A stretch of 64,000 nt of DNA from Acinetobacter sp. XH1741 (GCF_041021895.1 NZ_CP157428.1:1178001-1242000), one strand, 5' to 3'. Counted from the first letter of the stretch, positions 18,979 through 29,177 are shown. Notes: generated by a model from the letters alone, not told the origin. Translations and numbers: made by a program.

Positions 18979-21750
18979 TTAGTGAGCATCATCCCAGTTC
19001 TTGCCTTGTCCTACTTCAACCACTAATGGCACAGAAATTTCTACAACTGATTCCATAACATGTGCAATTTGTTTTGATAGTTCGTCAGCAATATTTTGAT
19101 CTGCTTCGAATACTAATTCATCGTGTACCTGAAGAAGTAACTTTGCTTGATCTTTTGGCAAGATTTTATCTACTTCAATCATCGCCAGTTTAATGATATC
19201 AGCCGCACTACCTTGTAAAGGGGCATTGATCGCAGCACGTTCAGCAGCTTTACGCACCATCACATTTCGGGCATCAATATCAGGCGTATAAAGGCGACGG
19301 CCTAAAATAGTTTCAACAAAACCTTGCTCAGACGCTACTTGACGTGTGCGCTGCATATATTCATAGATGCCAGGGTAGCGTTGGAAATATTGCTTAATAT
19401 AGTTTTGTGACTCTTGACGTGTAAACCCTAACTGACGAATCAAACCAAACTCAGACATACCGTAAAGTAGGCCAAAGTTAACGGCTTTCGCTTGACGGCG
19501 TTGATCATTAGTCACATCTTCAATGGCAATACCCAACACTTCGGCAGCAGTACGACGGTGTACATCTTGACCATGTTGGAATGCATGCACCAAGGCATCA
19601 TCTTGAGAAAAATGAGCCATTAAACGAAGTTCAATTTGCGAATAGTCGGCTGCTAGTAAAACTCGTCCTTCTGGTGCGATAAATGCCTTACGTATTTGAC
19701 GACCAATTTGTCTACGAATTGGAATATTTTGTAAGTTAGGATCAGAAGAGGAGAGACGTCCCGTTGCAGTTAGCGCCTGATGATAACTGGTATGCACACG
19801 ATGAGTATCGTTATGAGATTGCTCAATTAAGCGGTCAGTATAGGTACTCTTTAACTTTGCTAATCCACGATGCTCTAAAATAATTTCTGCTAATGGATGT
19901 TCAATTTTTTCTAAAACACTTTCACTTGTACTGTATTGTCCAGTTGCAGTTTTTTTGCCGCCTTTGATTCCCAATTTATCAAATAGGATTTCGCCAACTT
20001 GTTTAGGTGAAGCAATATTAAAAGTTTCATCTGCAATTTCCATAGCCTGATTTTCAAGGCCTTCCATGGTTTTTGCAAATTCAACGCTTAATTTATCTAA
20101 GAATGCATGATCTAGGCGAATACCATCTTCTTCCATACCCGATAAAATTCGAGCAACGGGCATTTCGATGTTATATAAAATATTTTCAAGCTCTGGAAAT
20201 GGCTTAAGTTTGTTTGAAAGTACTTCATACAAACGGTATGTCACATGGGCATCTTCTGCTGCATAGTGAGCGGCAACTTCAATCTCAATTTGATTAAAAG
20301 TTTTCTGTTTAGCACCTTTTCCAGCAATTTGCTCAAAAGTAGTGGTTAAGTGACTTAAGTAGACACGCGCTACATCGTCCATGCCGTGACGAGTTGCTAC
20401 AGCATTGAGTACATAAGATGCCAGCATGCTATCGAAATACCAGCCTTTAAGCTCTATACCGTGATTTGCAAAAATGTGTGCATCATATTTAAGATGATGA
20501 CCGATTTTTTTAACCGCTTCATTTTCTAGTACAGGCTTAATTTGCGCTAAAACTTGTTCACGGTCGAGTTGCTGTGGCGCATTTTCATAATTATGTGCCA
20601 AAGGAACATAGTAGGCATCTTTCGCATCAAATGCGATTGAAAAACCAACCATCTCGGCAATACGGTAATCAAGGCTTGTGGTTTCTGTATCAATCGCAAA
20701 ATGATCGGCATTTTGCATGCGTTGCAAAAGCTGATCCCATGCTTCTTGAGTTAAAACAGTATGGTAATTTGCAGTCCCAAGTTGGTCATCTTGACTGGTT
20801 AGGCTTGCCTGATCTTCTGTTTCTATTGATTCAGTAGGTTTAACTTCATTTTGAACAACAGCCTGTGAAGCTTGTTGTTTATAGCTTGAGCTATTTGGAT
20901 TGTTTGGATGATCAAGCGACTGTAACTGATTTCTAAACTCAAGCTCAGTGTATAGATTGCGCAGCGCTTCTACATTTGGATCGATGAGCTTTAACTCATG
21001 CCAGTCGAGTTCTAAGGGAAGATCGCAAACAATACTTGCTAGTTGATGATCAAGCTTAATATTGTCTAAATTATCTTTAATATTTTGGCTAAGTTTGCCT
21101 TTCAGTTGATCTGCATTGGCAATGATATTGTCTAAAGTGCCGTATTCAGTCAGTAATTTGGCTGCTGTTTTAGCGCCCACACCGGGAACACCCATAATAC
21201 CGTCAGATGCATCGCCCATTAGGGTTAAGTAATCGATAATCTGATTTGGCCAAACGCCAAATTTTTCAAACACGCCGTCAGTGTCGAGTACACGATCTTT
21301 AAAGCTATCCTCTAACTTTACATGATCATTAACGAGCTGAGCCATGTCTTTATCTCCGGTTGAGATAAGAACATGATGGCCTTCGAGCACAGCACGTTTA
21401 GCAAGTGTCCCGATAATGTCATCTGCTTCTGCACCCGGGAGACTATATAAAGGAATCCCTTGTGCTTTAATTAAAGCATGTAAATACGGAATTTGTTGAG
21501 ATAACTCTTCAGGCATGGTTGGGCGGTCACCTTTATAAATAGGTGAAAGCTTATGACGGAAGGTTGGCTCAGGCGTATCAAAAATTACTGCCATATGTGT
21601 TGGCTGCATACGGCGCATCAGTTTTTGAATTGCAGAAATTGCCCCACGTATTGCATTGGTATGTAACCCTGTAGAGGTCGTCAATGGTGGTAATGCATGA
21701 TATGCACGAAATAAAAAATAGGACCCATCAACCAAGACAAATGGTGGCAT
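18979..21750 (-). CDS. polA: DNA polymerase I
   Basis: The 923-aa protein has all three domains. The 5'-3' exonuclease is residues about 1-290 (FVLVDGSYFLFRAYHALPP; GDKDMAQLV; GVPGVGAKTAAKLL). The 3'-5' exonuclease has its Exo I motif FAIDTETTSLDY intact, so proofreading is predicted active. The polymerase has LLAADYSQIELRLMAHFS (motif A), RRQAKAVNFGLLYGMSEFG (motif B) and LLQVHDELVFEA (motif C). It fills gaps and removes RNA primers during replication and repair. It is monocistronic on the minus strand. The ATG at 21748-21750 starts immediately before the nuclease motif. Confidence 0.98.
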   Translation of the reverse strand: MPPFVLVDGSYFLFRAYHALPPLTTSTGLHTNAIRGAISAIQKLMRRMQPTHMAVIFDTPEPTFRHKLSPIYKGDRPTMPEELSQQIPYLHALIKAQGIPLYSLPGAEADDIIGTLAKRAVLEGHHVLISTGDKDMAQLVNDHVKLEDSFKDRVLDTDGVFEKFGVWPNQIIDYLTLMGDASDGIMGVPGVGAKTAAKLLTEYGTLDNIIANADQLKGKLSQNIKDNLDNIKLDHQLASIVCDLPLELDWHELKLIDPNVEALRNLYTELEFRNQLQSLDHPNNPNSSSYKQQASQAVVQNEVKPTESIETEDQASLTSQDDQLGTANYHTVLTQEAWDQLLQRMQNADHFAIDTETTSLDYRIAEMVGFSIAFDAKDAYYVPLAHNYENAPQQLDREQVLAQIKPVLENEAVKKIGHHLKYDAHIFANHGIELKGWYFDSMLASYVLNAVATRHGMDDVARVYLSHLTTTFEQIAGKGAKQKTFNQIEIEVAAHYAAEDAHVTYRLYEVLSNKLKPFPELENILYNIEMPVARILSGMEEDGIRLDHAFLDKLSVEFAKTMEGLENQAMEIADETFNIASPKQVGEILFDKLGIKGGKKTATGQYSTSESVLEKIEHPLAEIILEHRGLAKLKSTYTDRLIEQSHNDTHRVHTSYHQALTATGRLSSSDPNLQNIPIRRQIGRQIRKAFIAPEGRVLLAADYSQIELRLMAHFSQDDALVHAFQHGQDVHRRTAAEVLGIAIEDVTNDQRRQAKAVNFGLLYGMSEFGLIRQLGFTRQESQNYIKQYFQRYPGIYEYMQRTRQVASEQGFVETILGRRLYTPDIDARNVMVRKAAERAAINAPLQGSAADIIKLAMIEVDKILPKDQAKLLLQVHDELVFEADQNIADELSKQIAHVMESVVEISVPLVVEVGQGKNWDDAH

Positions 21751-21904
21751 TGAACAATTCCTTAATTTGAATTACGGGTATTTTACGTGAAAACGGCTAT
21801 GAATGCAGGTTTATGATTTTTGCAGTATTTTGTATGTATAAATATACGCTTGTATTGGCTTGAAGTAAGATGACATGTAATGAAGGTGTCATATTGCTAA
21901 GCCC

Positions 21905-24709
21905 ATGTATAAAAAAGACAAACAGGGAATGATCGTCGTTTTGATCGCTTTGACTTTGTTTTTAGCCATGTCAATTGGTTTTAAATTTCAGAGTGCCGTT
22001 GTTGCTTTATCTATTGCGCTCACTGTCATATTGGTACAGTTTTTATCAAATTTGCATGATCGTTTAACTCATTTAGAAGAACAGTTTTCTCAGCAGAAAA
22101 CTCCACTTTATTCTATTCACATGCAAAGAACAGTGATTTATGCAGCTGCATTGGTTGCATTAGTGGCTTATATCAATCATTGGATGTGGATTTCCGGCGG
22201 GGCATTACTGGTTTTACTACTATGTTTAATTCAAACCATTAGCACTTTTCATACTCGTCTGTTGTTCCTCGAATCAGCAAAGCAAACAGTTCGTGTAAAT
22301 GAGACTATACCCACAGAAGTTATAGCTCCTGCGGTAGAGCAAGTTGACTTTAAACATACGGATACACTAGTCCCAGTTGAAACAACATCTTTAAATCAAA
22401 CAGAACAACCAGCTCATGTACAGAGTGCATGGTGGCAACCAGCAGTAGATTGGATGGTTCATGGCAATCCAATTTTAAGAGTTGCTGTTGCTGTGCTTAT
22501 GGTTGGAGTGGTGTTGTTATTACGTTTTGCTAGTGAACATTGGCAGTTAAGTTTAGGTGTGAAACTTGGTTTTATTGCAATTGCCGGAGGTGTATTAACT
22601 GCATTTGGATATACCTTGCAAAAGAAAAATCAGCTTTTTGCAGTGGCATTGCAAGGTGTTGGACTTGCTGTTGTATTTCTTACGCTCGTGTTCTCTCATC
22701 ATTTTGGTGTGATTGCTAATCTCACTACAGCGAGTATTCTGTTTGCGATTTTATTAGCAATTACGGTATTCCTGAGCTTAAAACAACAAGCTATTTATTT
22801 AGCTATATTAGCACTTGGTATGGCCTATGCGGCTCCTTTAGTTATTCCGCAATATCGCCCTGATGTGATTTTCCTATTTAGCTACTATCTTTTTATTAAT
22901 CTTGCTGTTGCCGCCGTTAACTTTATTCAGCCATGGAAAATCTTAAATCAGATTGCTTTTTTTGCCACAATGTTTATTGGCGGTAGTGCAATCGCTTTTT
23001 ATGCAGAGCCAACAAAATTTGACACATTAGACTGGATTTTATGGCTGCATATCGCACTCTTTATTTGGCTCAGTGTTCGTTATAGCCAAAATATATCTCG
23101 GGTTTCAGCACATGAAAAGCAAGAGGGGATTCGCTTACCTCCACTTTTAGATGTTGGTCTTATTTTTAGTGTACCTGTATTAGGTTTTACACTTCATGCC
23201 TATTTGGTCCATGAGTCTACCCAAGCATTAACTCTTGGGGCGGCTGTTTTGGCTGTTACCTATGCAGTCTTAACTTTCTGGATTAAAAAAACTCATCCTC
23301 AGCTTTCGGTTCTTGCAAAGAGCTTTTTTATTCTTTCGGTTGCGTTTTTCGCTTTAATCTTTCCACTCGCAAAAGGTGCACATTGGACAGCGATTGGTTG
23401 GGTAGCTCAAGGTACAGCCTTAATTGTTTGGGGAGTAACTGAACGCTACCGTTTAAGCCGATATATTGGTGTGGTTTTAGTTTTACTTAGCTCACTTGCA
23501 CTGTTTTATCAGGTTTGGGCAAATGAAGAGTTTCCAACGCTAAGCACTAGTATTTATGCAATTGCTCAATTCATTTCGGCCTTTTATTTACTGCAGTACA
23601 ACAGCAAAGAACAACGCTATTTTAGCGCAAGTATGTTTAGCGGTATTTTCTTATGTTTGGGCATGTATGCAGGGGCTGTAGCTGGTGTGGAAATGTTGGC
23701 ATGGCATCATCATGGTTTGAGTCCATATTTGATGTTTGCTGTAGCGCTAATAGCAATATTTAGTGCGGTTGTTTACTATAAAATTCGTGCGCAGTGGCAA
23801 AGCTTACAATTACTTTTAATTAGCCTATTGCTGTTGTTAGCTTTGGGTGAGTCCTTTACTAGCCCAGTCTTTACTTTGTTTAAATGGGTAGACCCATTAC
23901 AGCAAATGACTTTCTTAGTTGCTACCATTATTCTAAGCGGCTTATTTATTATGGCTCAACCGCAGTCGGATGAGTCTGGATACTTAAAAGTCTGGGCTGG
24001 CTTAAGCTGGTTGGCATTAGGCATAGTTGGTTTGGCAATCTTTCCACAAATGCCAATTGTTGCTCTGGCTTTCGTACCTATGGTTTATTCACTCTGGGCA
24101 TATAAATCTCGTAAAGCTACGTTGTTACATCAAATTCCGGTGTGGTGTCTGAGTTTAATTTGGTTACTTGTGGTCAGTGTTGATATTCATTCTGCTGAGT
24201 ACCTTTATTTTGTTCCTTTATTTAACTTAACTGACTTTCTTTCAATTGCTGTCTTTGCTGGTCTGCTCTTTATTATTTATCAGCATGCGTTTGCTCAGGA
24301 TAAGTCATTGGAATGGACTTTTAAAATTACAACAATTTTAGTTGGGTTATTAGTATTTAGTAGTGTGGTGGTGAGAGGCTTGCACCACTATTGGGCAACA
24401 CCTTTATGGAGTGCGCCAATTTGGACAAATGGAATCGTACAGTTAAGTTTGACATTACTCTGGGTTATTTTGGCATTTGTATTGACGACTTACTCTAGTC
24501 GGAAAATGATTCGTCAACTGTGGTTTGTAGGCGCTGCACTTTTAGGAATTGTCGTATTAAAGCTAATTTTGCTCGATCTATCGCAAAGTGCCACATTAAC
24601 TCGAGTTATTTCATTTATTGGAGCAGGTGGGGTAATGCTAATTATTGCTTATCTTGCACCATTACCGCCGTCATCCTCTGTACAGAAGAATCAAGAGCCT
24701 AAGCTTTAG
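21905..24709 (+). CDS. Large multi-spanning membrane protein (DUF2339)
   Basis: The 934-aa protein has two N-terminal hydrophobic segments, then a linker of about 55 residues. From WWQPAVDWMVHGNPILRVAVAVLM on there are twenty or more membrane helices to the C-terminus. WMVxGNxxxRVGVxxLxxGxxxLLRF-like sequence opening the membrane domain is the hallmark of DUF2339 proteins. Function is unknown; an envelope or transport role is the most that can be said. It stands divergent from polA, and its last 11 bases overlap the end of the convergent mscS gene. Confidence 0.8.
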   Translation: MYKKDKQGMIVVLIALTLFLAMSIGFKFQSAVVALSIALTVILVQFLSNLHDRLTHLEEQFSQQKTPLYSIHMQRTVIYAAALVALVAYINHWMWISGGALLVLLLCLIQTISTFHTRLLFLESAKQTVRVNETIPTEVIAPAVEQVDFKHTDTLVPVETTSLNQTEQPAHVQSAWWQPAVDWMVHGNPILRVAVAVLMVGVVLLLRFASEHWQLSLGVKLGFIAIAGGVLTAFGYTLQKKNQLFAVALQGVGLAVVFLTLVFSHHFGVIANLTTASILFAILLAITVFLSLKQQAIYLAILALGMAYAAPLVIPQYRPDVIFLFSYYLFINLAVAAVNFIQPWKILNQIAFFATMFIGGSAIAFYAEPTKFDTLDWILWLHIALFIWLSVRYSQNISRVSAHEKQEGIRLPPLLDVGLIFSVPVLGFTLHAYLVHESTQALTLGAAVLAVTYAVLTFWIKKTHPQLSVLAKSFFILSVAFFALIFPLAKGAHWTAIGWVAQGTALIVWGVTERYRLSRYIGVVLVLLSSLALFYQVWANEEFPTLSTSIYAIAQFISAFYLLQYNSKEQRYFSASMFSGIFLCLGMYAGAVAGVEMLAWHHHGLSPYLMFAVALIAIFSAVVYYKIRAQWQSLQLLLISLLLLLALGESFTSPVFTLFKWVDPLQQMTFLVATIILSGLFIMAQPQSDESGYLKVWAGLSWLALGIVGLAIFPQMPIVALAFVPMVYSLWAYKSRKATLLHQIPVWCLSLIWLLVVSVDIHSAEYLYFVPLFNLTDFLSIAVFAGLLFIIYQHAFAQDKSLEWTFKITTILVGLLVFSSVVVRGLHHYWATPLWSAPIWTNGIVQLSLTLLWVILAFVLTTYSSRKMIRQLWFVGAALLGIVVLKLILLDLSQSATLTRVISFIGAGGVMLIIAYLAPLPPSSSVQKNQEPKL

Positions 24710-25616
24710 GCTCTCGTTTTAATTCTTTTTGGTTACTGTATTGATCGATATCATCTTCAGCAAAAATATGAGATGGTCGATCAATCAAGCCCATTTTTGG
24801 AACAGGAATTTCGATCTGATTATCTAAAAAACCATTACGAATACGTTCTTGCATTTCATCGCGAACTTTTAAAGAGTTCTCTTGTCGGCACCACATTGCA
24901 AATAAAAGCTCAATCGATGATTCTCTGAAAGCAGTAACCGTAACCGCAGGCTTTGGATCATCTAACACAAGTGGATAATTTGCTGCGACGTTAAGTAAAA
25001 CCTCACGTACTTTAATAATGTCTTCATGAAAGTTGATGGCGAGTGTAATTGGAATACGCCGTATCGGATATTTAGATAAATTGTGTACAGGCGCACGAAT
25101 AAGTTGTTCGTTTGGCAAACGAATATAGACATTGTCGAGCGTAAGTAGCTTAACTGAGAGCAAATCAATTGAGATCACTTCACCTTCAATGGTATTGCCA
25201 CGAATAAGGGTAATTTGAATGGTATCACCAACTTCAAATGAACCTTCCCCAATCAAAAATAAACCACTAATCAAGTTGCTGGCAGAGGTTTGAGAAGCAA
25301 AACCAAGTGCTACGGTTAAAATACCTGCTGCACCAAGGAATACACTGAGTTTGAATCCTGCTTCTTTTAAACTCGTCATAATGAAGAGTAAGAAAATAAA
25401 ATAAAAAATACCACGACGCCATACAAGGCGTTGATGAGCATTAAAGCGCGAGCCAACGGTTCTAATAAATGTATTTGAAATAATACGGGCAAGAACAAAA
25501 CCAATAAAGCACAGTACAACACCGACTAAAATTTCACTAATACGTTCGGTGTTGATATTGGTAAATATACTTTTGAGACTATAAGCGATTTCTTTAGGAA
25601 TATTTGAATCAACCAT
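24699..25616 (-). CDS. mscS: Small-conductance mechanosensitive channel, MscS family
   Basis: The 305-aa protein has three N-terminal hydrophobic segments; the pore-lining third one reads AAGILTVALGFASQTSASNLISGLFL (split here: AAGILTVALGFASQT at about residues 95-109). The beta-domain GEGSFEVGDTIQI and a C-terminal alpha/beta vestibule domain follow. MscS channels release solutes on hypo-osmotic shock. It is 9 bases downstream of the DUF432 gene, so the two are co-transcribed. Which of the several MscS paralogues it is cannot be told. The end overlaps the DUF2339 gene by 11 bases tail to tail. Confidence 0.9.
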   Translation of the reverse strand: MVDSNIPKEIAYSLKSIFTNINTERISEILVGVVLCFIGFVLARIISNTFIRTVGSRFNAHQRLVWRRGIFYFIFLLFIMTSLKEAGFKLSVFLGAAGILTVALGFASQTSASNLISGLFLIGEGSFEVGDTIQITLIRGNTIEGEVISIDLLSVKLLTLDNVYIRLPNEQLIRAPVHNLSKYPIRRIPITLAINFHEDIIKVREVLLNVAANYPLVLDDPKPAVTVTAFRESSIELLFAMWCRQENSLKVRDEMQERIRNGFLDNQIEIPVPKMGLIDRPSHIFAEDDIDQYSNQKELKREPKA

Positions 25617-25625
25617 AAAGCCCCC

Positions 25626-26447
25626 TTAGAAAAATGAATCAAACATATTAAATAGTGCTCCACCTGGTGAACGTGGTGGATGAACATAAGTCACTTCGCC
25701 TGCAAGGGGGGGCGTACGGTTTTCAATACGAATGCGGGCAGGGCGGTCTGACCCTTCATAATAAACTTTAATTTGTGATGTCCATAAGCGTTTCGTGCTT
25801 TCACTATAAAATAGTGGTAAGGCAGTCACTGGTACATTCATGCGGTCAAAGCGTAATTGATGATTACTGGTATTGTGAAAATCAATCGGTGTAACTGCAC
25901 GGAATGCTCGGGGTGTTAAAAGGTTCAAATCTGTACGACCATCAACAGAAGTCGCATAACAGATTTCACCTTGTTGTGCATTTGGACCAAACCAAGTGTC
26001 TTTAGGTTGAATGACTGGAATTTCAAACAAAGGCTCATGCTGACTTTCTACTAAACCTGCGATCCATAAAGGGGTACTAATATAAAGTGTCCCACGTTGA
26101 CCCGCTGGAATATAAATTGGATCAACTGGTTTAATTACTACAGAACGGTCTGCCAAACGAGGCATAAGTAGGAATTTTGGATTGGTTTTTCGAAACATGT
26201 AACGTTCGACTCGAACCGAATGTGGAAAACCGAAATTCGCATCCGAAATCATGTGCCAATTTTGTTCATTGTCGTCTTGCAAAGTTGGGCGATAATATTC
26301 AATACGCCATTCTTTTATACCACGCGTTAAACGAAACAGCATTGAACCGAACTGCCAAGCTTTGGACTGATTAATTTCAAAGTGTTGCTCACCCCACCAT
26401 TTTAAAGAGTTTTCGGAGTGAGACTGATATTCATTATTTTCAAACAA
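25626..26447 (-). CDS. DUF432-like protein in operon with MscS, TTG start
   Basis: The soluble 273-aa protein is without signal peptide or membrane helix and rich in beta-strand-like segments. The stretch PIYIPAGQRGTLYISTPLWI (about residues 110-129) and the C-terminal PPRSPGGALF are its most distinctive parts. I assign it tentatively to DUF432, members of which often neighbour small mechanosensitive channels. No catalytic motif was seen. The start is a TTG at 26445-26447; an in-frame TAG lies just upstream and AGGAA is placed as Shine-Dalgarno, so no ATG alternative exists before the conserved part. Confidence 0.65.
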   Translation of the reverse strand: MFENNEYQSHSENSLKWWGEQHFEINQSKAWQFGSMLFRLTRGIKEWRIEYYRPTLQDDNEQNWHMISDANFGFPHSVRVERYMFRKTNPKFLLMPRLADRSVVIKPVDPIYIPAGQRGTLYISTPLWIAGLVESQHEPLFEIPVIQPKDTWFGPNAQQGEICYATSVDGRTDLNLLTPRAFRAVTPIDFHNTSNHQLRFDRMNVPVTALPLFYSESTKRLWTSQIKVYYEGSDRPARIRIENRTPPLAGEVTYVHPPRSPGGALFNMFDSFF

Positions 26448-26543
26448 GACGCAAAATTCCTATACCGAGTTGTTAAACAGACTTCACGCTGTAATCTGCT
26501 TAGAGTACACTCAAAATCATCTTACTCATCATTATAAATTGTG

Positions 26544-28034
26544 ATGCAAATATTGAAACAAATACAAGTTCCATATAGTTTTGCCAAGCGTCATGGTGTT
26601 TTATTTCGTTATGACGGTGATCAAGTCTTTATTGTAAGACGTCAAAATACAGAAAAAATTGCATTGCAGGAAGCAAGACGAATTTTGGGGAAGCCTGCAC
26701 ATTATCAATTATGTACCGAACAAGAGTTTAATAGTTTATTAAGTACAAGTTATGCTGGGGACACAGGTGAGTCACAACAGGTGGCTGCTGGTTTAGAAGA
26801 CCATCCAGATTTATTGAGTTTAGCCGATCAGGTTCCTGAAACAGAAGACTTAATGGATCAAGAGGATGATGCGCCTATTGTTCGTTTGATCAATGCACTT
26901 CTTTCTGAAGCAATTCGAGTAGGTGCTTCAGATATTCATATTGAAGCTTTTGAAAAAAAATTATCTGTACGCCTGCGCGTAGATGGTCAATTACGTGAAA
27001 TTGTACAACCACGCCGTGAACTAGCCCCCTTACTTGTTTCACGTATTAAAGTCATGGCAAAGCTCGACATTGCGGAAAAACGTGTGCCACAAGATGGACG
27101 TATTTCTTTACGTCTTGCTGGACGTGAAGTCGATGTACGTGTGTCGACTTTACCATCATCACATGGTGAGCGAGTAGTTATGCGTTTGCTTGATAAACAA
27201 GCAGGTCGCCTAAATATGATCCATTTGGGTTTAATGGCCAATGACTATGAACGTTTAACTCAGCTAGTGCATCGTCCACATGGCATTATTTTAGTCACAG
27301 GGCCTACGGGTTCGGGGAAAACAACGACTTTATATGCGGCTTTATCTGATTTAAATGATAATACCCGTAATATCTTGACTGCTGAAGATCCTATTGAATA
27401 TCAACTCGAAGGGATTGGTCAGACACAAGTGAATACCAAAGTTGATATGACATTTGCTCGCGCTTTAAAAGCCATGTTACGTCAAGATCCAGATGTAGTC
27501 ATGGTGGGGGAGATTCGAGATCTGGAAACAGCAGAAATTGCAGTGCAAGCATCACTAACAGGTCATCTGGTTTTATCGACACTACATACCAATACAGCGA
27601 TTGGTGCGGTTACTCGTCTCAAAGATATGGGAATTGAACCATTCTTGCTTTCAAGTTCTTTAATTGGTGTTGTGGCTCAACGCTTGGTTCGTACCTTATG
27701 TCAGCATTGTATGACGTGGCGTGAAGCAGATACGTTTGAAAAACAGGTTTTTCAGCATATTCATAGTGAACCTATGTTGCAGTTACCAGAAGCGAAAGGG
27801 TGTGATCATTGCTCTCATTTGGGTTTCAATGGTCGTACTGCTATTTATGAGATTGTACCTGTGGATGAGCCTATGCGCCGTCTTATTCATGGTAATGCGG
27901 CTGAATTTGAATTGGAAAATCATGCTCGTGAATATTCGGGTTCTATCCGTGATGATGGTTTACGTAAAGTTCTCTCAGGTAAAACTACACTTGAAGAAGT
28001 GCTTCGAGTAACGAATGAAGCAAGTGAAGCATGA
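26544..28034 (+). CDS. gspE: Type II secretion system ATPase GspE
   Basis: The 496-aa protein has an N-terminal GspL-binding region, then the secretion ATPase core with Walker A GPTGSGKTTTLYAAL (about residue 253), the Asp box LTAEDPIEYQLEG, Walker B DPDVVMVGEIRD and the His box LSTLHTNTA. A CxxC...CxxC zinc module (CQHC at about 385, CDHC about 35 residues later) marks GspE over PilB. It powers pseudopilus assembly at the inner membrane. No other gsp gene is nearby, consistent with the scattered T2SS genes of Acinetobacter. The ATG at 26544 is preferred over an adjacent GTG. Confidence 0.93.
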   Translation: MQILKQIQVPYSFAKRHGVLFRYDGDQVFIVRRQNTEKIALQEARRILGKPAHYQLCTEQEFNSLLSTSYAGDTGESQQVAAGLEDHPDLLSLADQVPETEDLMDQEDDAPIVRLINALLSEAIRVGASDIHIEAFEKKLSVRLRVDGQLREIVQPRRELAPLLVSRIKVMAKLDIAEKRVPQDGRISLRLAGREVDVRVSTLPSSHGERVVMRLLDKQAGRLNMIHLGLMANDYERLTQLVHRPHGIILVTGPTGSGKTTTLYAALSDLNDNTRNILTAEDPIEYQLEGIGQTQVNTKVDMTFARALKAMLRQDPDVVMVGEIRDLETAEIAVQASLTGHLVLSTLHTNTAIGAVTRLKDMGIEPFLLSSSLIGVVAQRLVRTLCQHCMTWREADTFEKQVFQHIHSEPMLQLPEAKGCDHCSHLGFNGRTAIYEIVPVDEPMRRLIHGNAAEFELENHAREYSGSIRDDGLRKVLSGKTTLEEVLRVTNEASEA

Positions 28035-28048
28035 TTTTTATAAGATGA

Positions 28049-28080
28049 AAAAAATGCCCGATTTATATCGGGCATTTTTA
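28049..28080. terminator. Terminator between gspE and ohr
   Basis: The stem AAAATGCCCGAT / ATCGGGCATTTT (28051-28062 and 28067-28078), with A and T runs on both sides, serves the two convergent genes. Confidence 0.9.
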
Positions 28081-28090
28081 ATAATAAAAC

Positions 28091-28522
28091 TTATTCAGTC
28101 ACAATATTAAAATTCACATCAATATTGTTGCGAGTTGCATTTGAATATGGACAAACAATATGAGCTGCTGCAACTAATTTTTCAGCTTCTTCACGGTCCA
28201 TACCAATTAAGTAAACGTTTAAAGTTGCTTCAATGCTGAAACCTGTAGGAATTGGGCCAATACCTACTTCGCCTTCAACATAAGCATCTTTACTAATATT
28301 AAACTTATCGCGGTTGGCAACAAATTTTAAAGCACCTAAAAAGCATGCTGAATAGCCCGCTGCAAATAGTTGTTCAGGGTTTGTTACTGCACCACCAGCT
28401 CCACCCATTTCTTTAGGTACGCCAAGCTGTACGTCTAATACGCCATCTGATGAAGTTGCACGACCATCACGGCCACCTGTTGCTTTAGCTTTTGCACGAT
28501 ATACAACTTTTTCTAAAGACAT
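28091..28522 (-). CDS. ohr: Organic hydroperoxide resistance protein (Ohr, OsmC family)
   Basis: The 143-aa protein is typical of Ohr. The two reactive cysteines are in [13 protein letters not shown] (Cys 60) and [14 protein letters not shown] (Cys 124), and Arg 20 lies in [11 protein letters not shown]. Ohr reduces fatty-acid and other organic hydroperoxides using lipoylated proteins as electron donors. It lies 86 bases downstream of ohrR on the same strand and has a good Shine-Dalgarno (AGGAA). Confidence 0.95.
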   Translation of the reverse strand: MSLEKVVYRAKAKATGGRDGRATSSDGVLDVQLGVPKEMGGAGGAVTNPEQLFAAGYSACFLGALKFVANRDKFNISKDAYVEGEVGIGPIPTGFSIEATLNVYLIGMDREEAEKLVAAAHIVCPYSNATRNNIDVNFNIVTE

Positions 28523-28608
28523 TTTTTGTTCCTAATTTAAATTGAATACAAATATATCGTACACGACTTATATGTTTTGACAAGTCAAATTTGTAAAAAA
28601 ATTGAAGA
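28523..28608 (-). promoter_or_regulatory. ohr promoter with inverted repeat, candidate OhrR operator
   Basis: On the minus strand this gap holds TTGTCA and TACGAT separated by 16 bases as possible -35/-10. Overlapping the -35 is the inverted repeat TTGAC-TT-GTCAA, preceded by the palindrome CAAATTTG. OhrR operators in other species are AT-rich inverted repeats at this place. The exact site here is a proposal. Confidence 0.4.
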
Positions 28609-29046
28609 TTATTTAGCTATATTTGTACGAAGTTGGGTAAGTTGATCTTTGAGGCCAAGTAGGGTGGTCATATCACAAGAACTCGCTTCCAAAATATGAG
28701 CTGGAATATTTACTGCTTGTTCTTTTAAATTTTTCCCTTTTTCACTCAGTGTAATAATCACTTGACGCTCATCTTCTTTTGAACGAGTGCGATTCACAAG
28801 GTGCATTGCTTCTAACTTTTTTAAAATTGGAGTTAATGTAGATGACTCTAAAAATAGTTTGCTGCCAATTTCTGAAACAGTCACTTCATCTTTTTCCCAT
28901 AGCACTAACATAACCAAGTATTGAGGATAAGTGATACCTAATGGTGTTAAAAGTTTTCGATAAAGTTGATTAAGTGCCAAGTTTGTTGAATAAATGAGGA
29001 AACATAGTTGATTCTCAAGCTTTAAGTTTTGACAGTCTTGGTCCAT
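28609..29046 (-). CDS. ohrR: MarR-family peroxide sensor repressor OhrR
   Basis: The 145-aa winged-helix protein has the sensor cysteine in ENQLCFLIYSTN (Cys 15), the recognition region SEIGSKLFLESSTLTPILKKLE and the wing RTRSKEDERQVIITLSEKG. A second cysteine near the C-terminus (Cys 124) suggests the 2-Cys type, in which oxidation forms an intersubunit disulfide. It should repress ohr until organic peroxides oxidise it. It is located just upstream of ohr. Confidence 0.92.
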   Translation of the reverse strand: MDQDCQNLKLENQLCFLIYSTNLALNQLYRKLLTPLGITYPQYLVMLVLWEKDEVTVSEIGSKLFLESSTLTPILKKLEAMHLVNRTRSKEDERQVIITLSEKGKNLKEQAVNIPAHILEASSCDMTTLLGLKDQLTQLRTNIAK

Positions 29047-29155
29047 ATATTCCTCAGAAAAATTGATTGGTGCTTTCCTAGTATATCGCTTTATGTGTGA
29101 TTTCTTAAATGCTCATAATTCTGAGCTATTGATAAAAATGAGATAATGCAAAAAA

Positions 29156-29177
29156 AGAGTAATCGAAAGATTACTCT
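29156..29177 (-). terminator. Terminator of the gigA-gigB-amidase-small protein strand
   Basis: The stem AGAGTAATC / GATTACTCT has a GAAA loop (plus-strand reading), followed on the minus strand by a T run, 29 bases after the small secreted protein gene. Confidence 0.85.
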
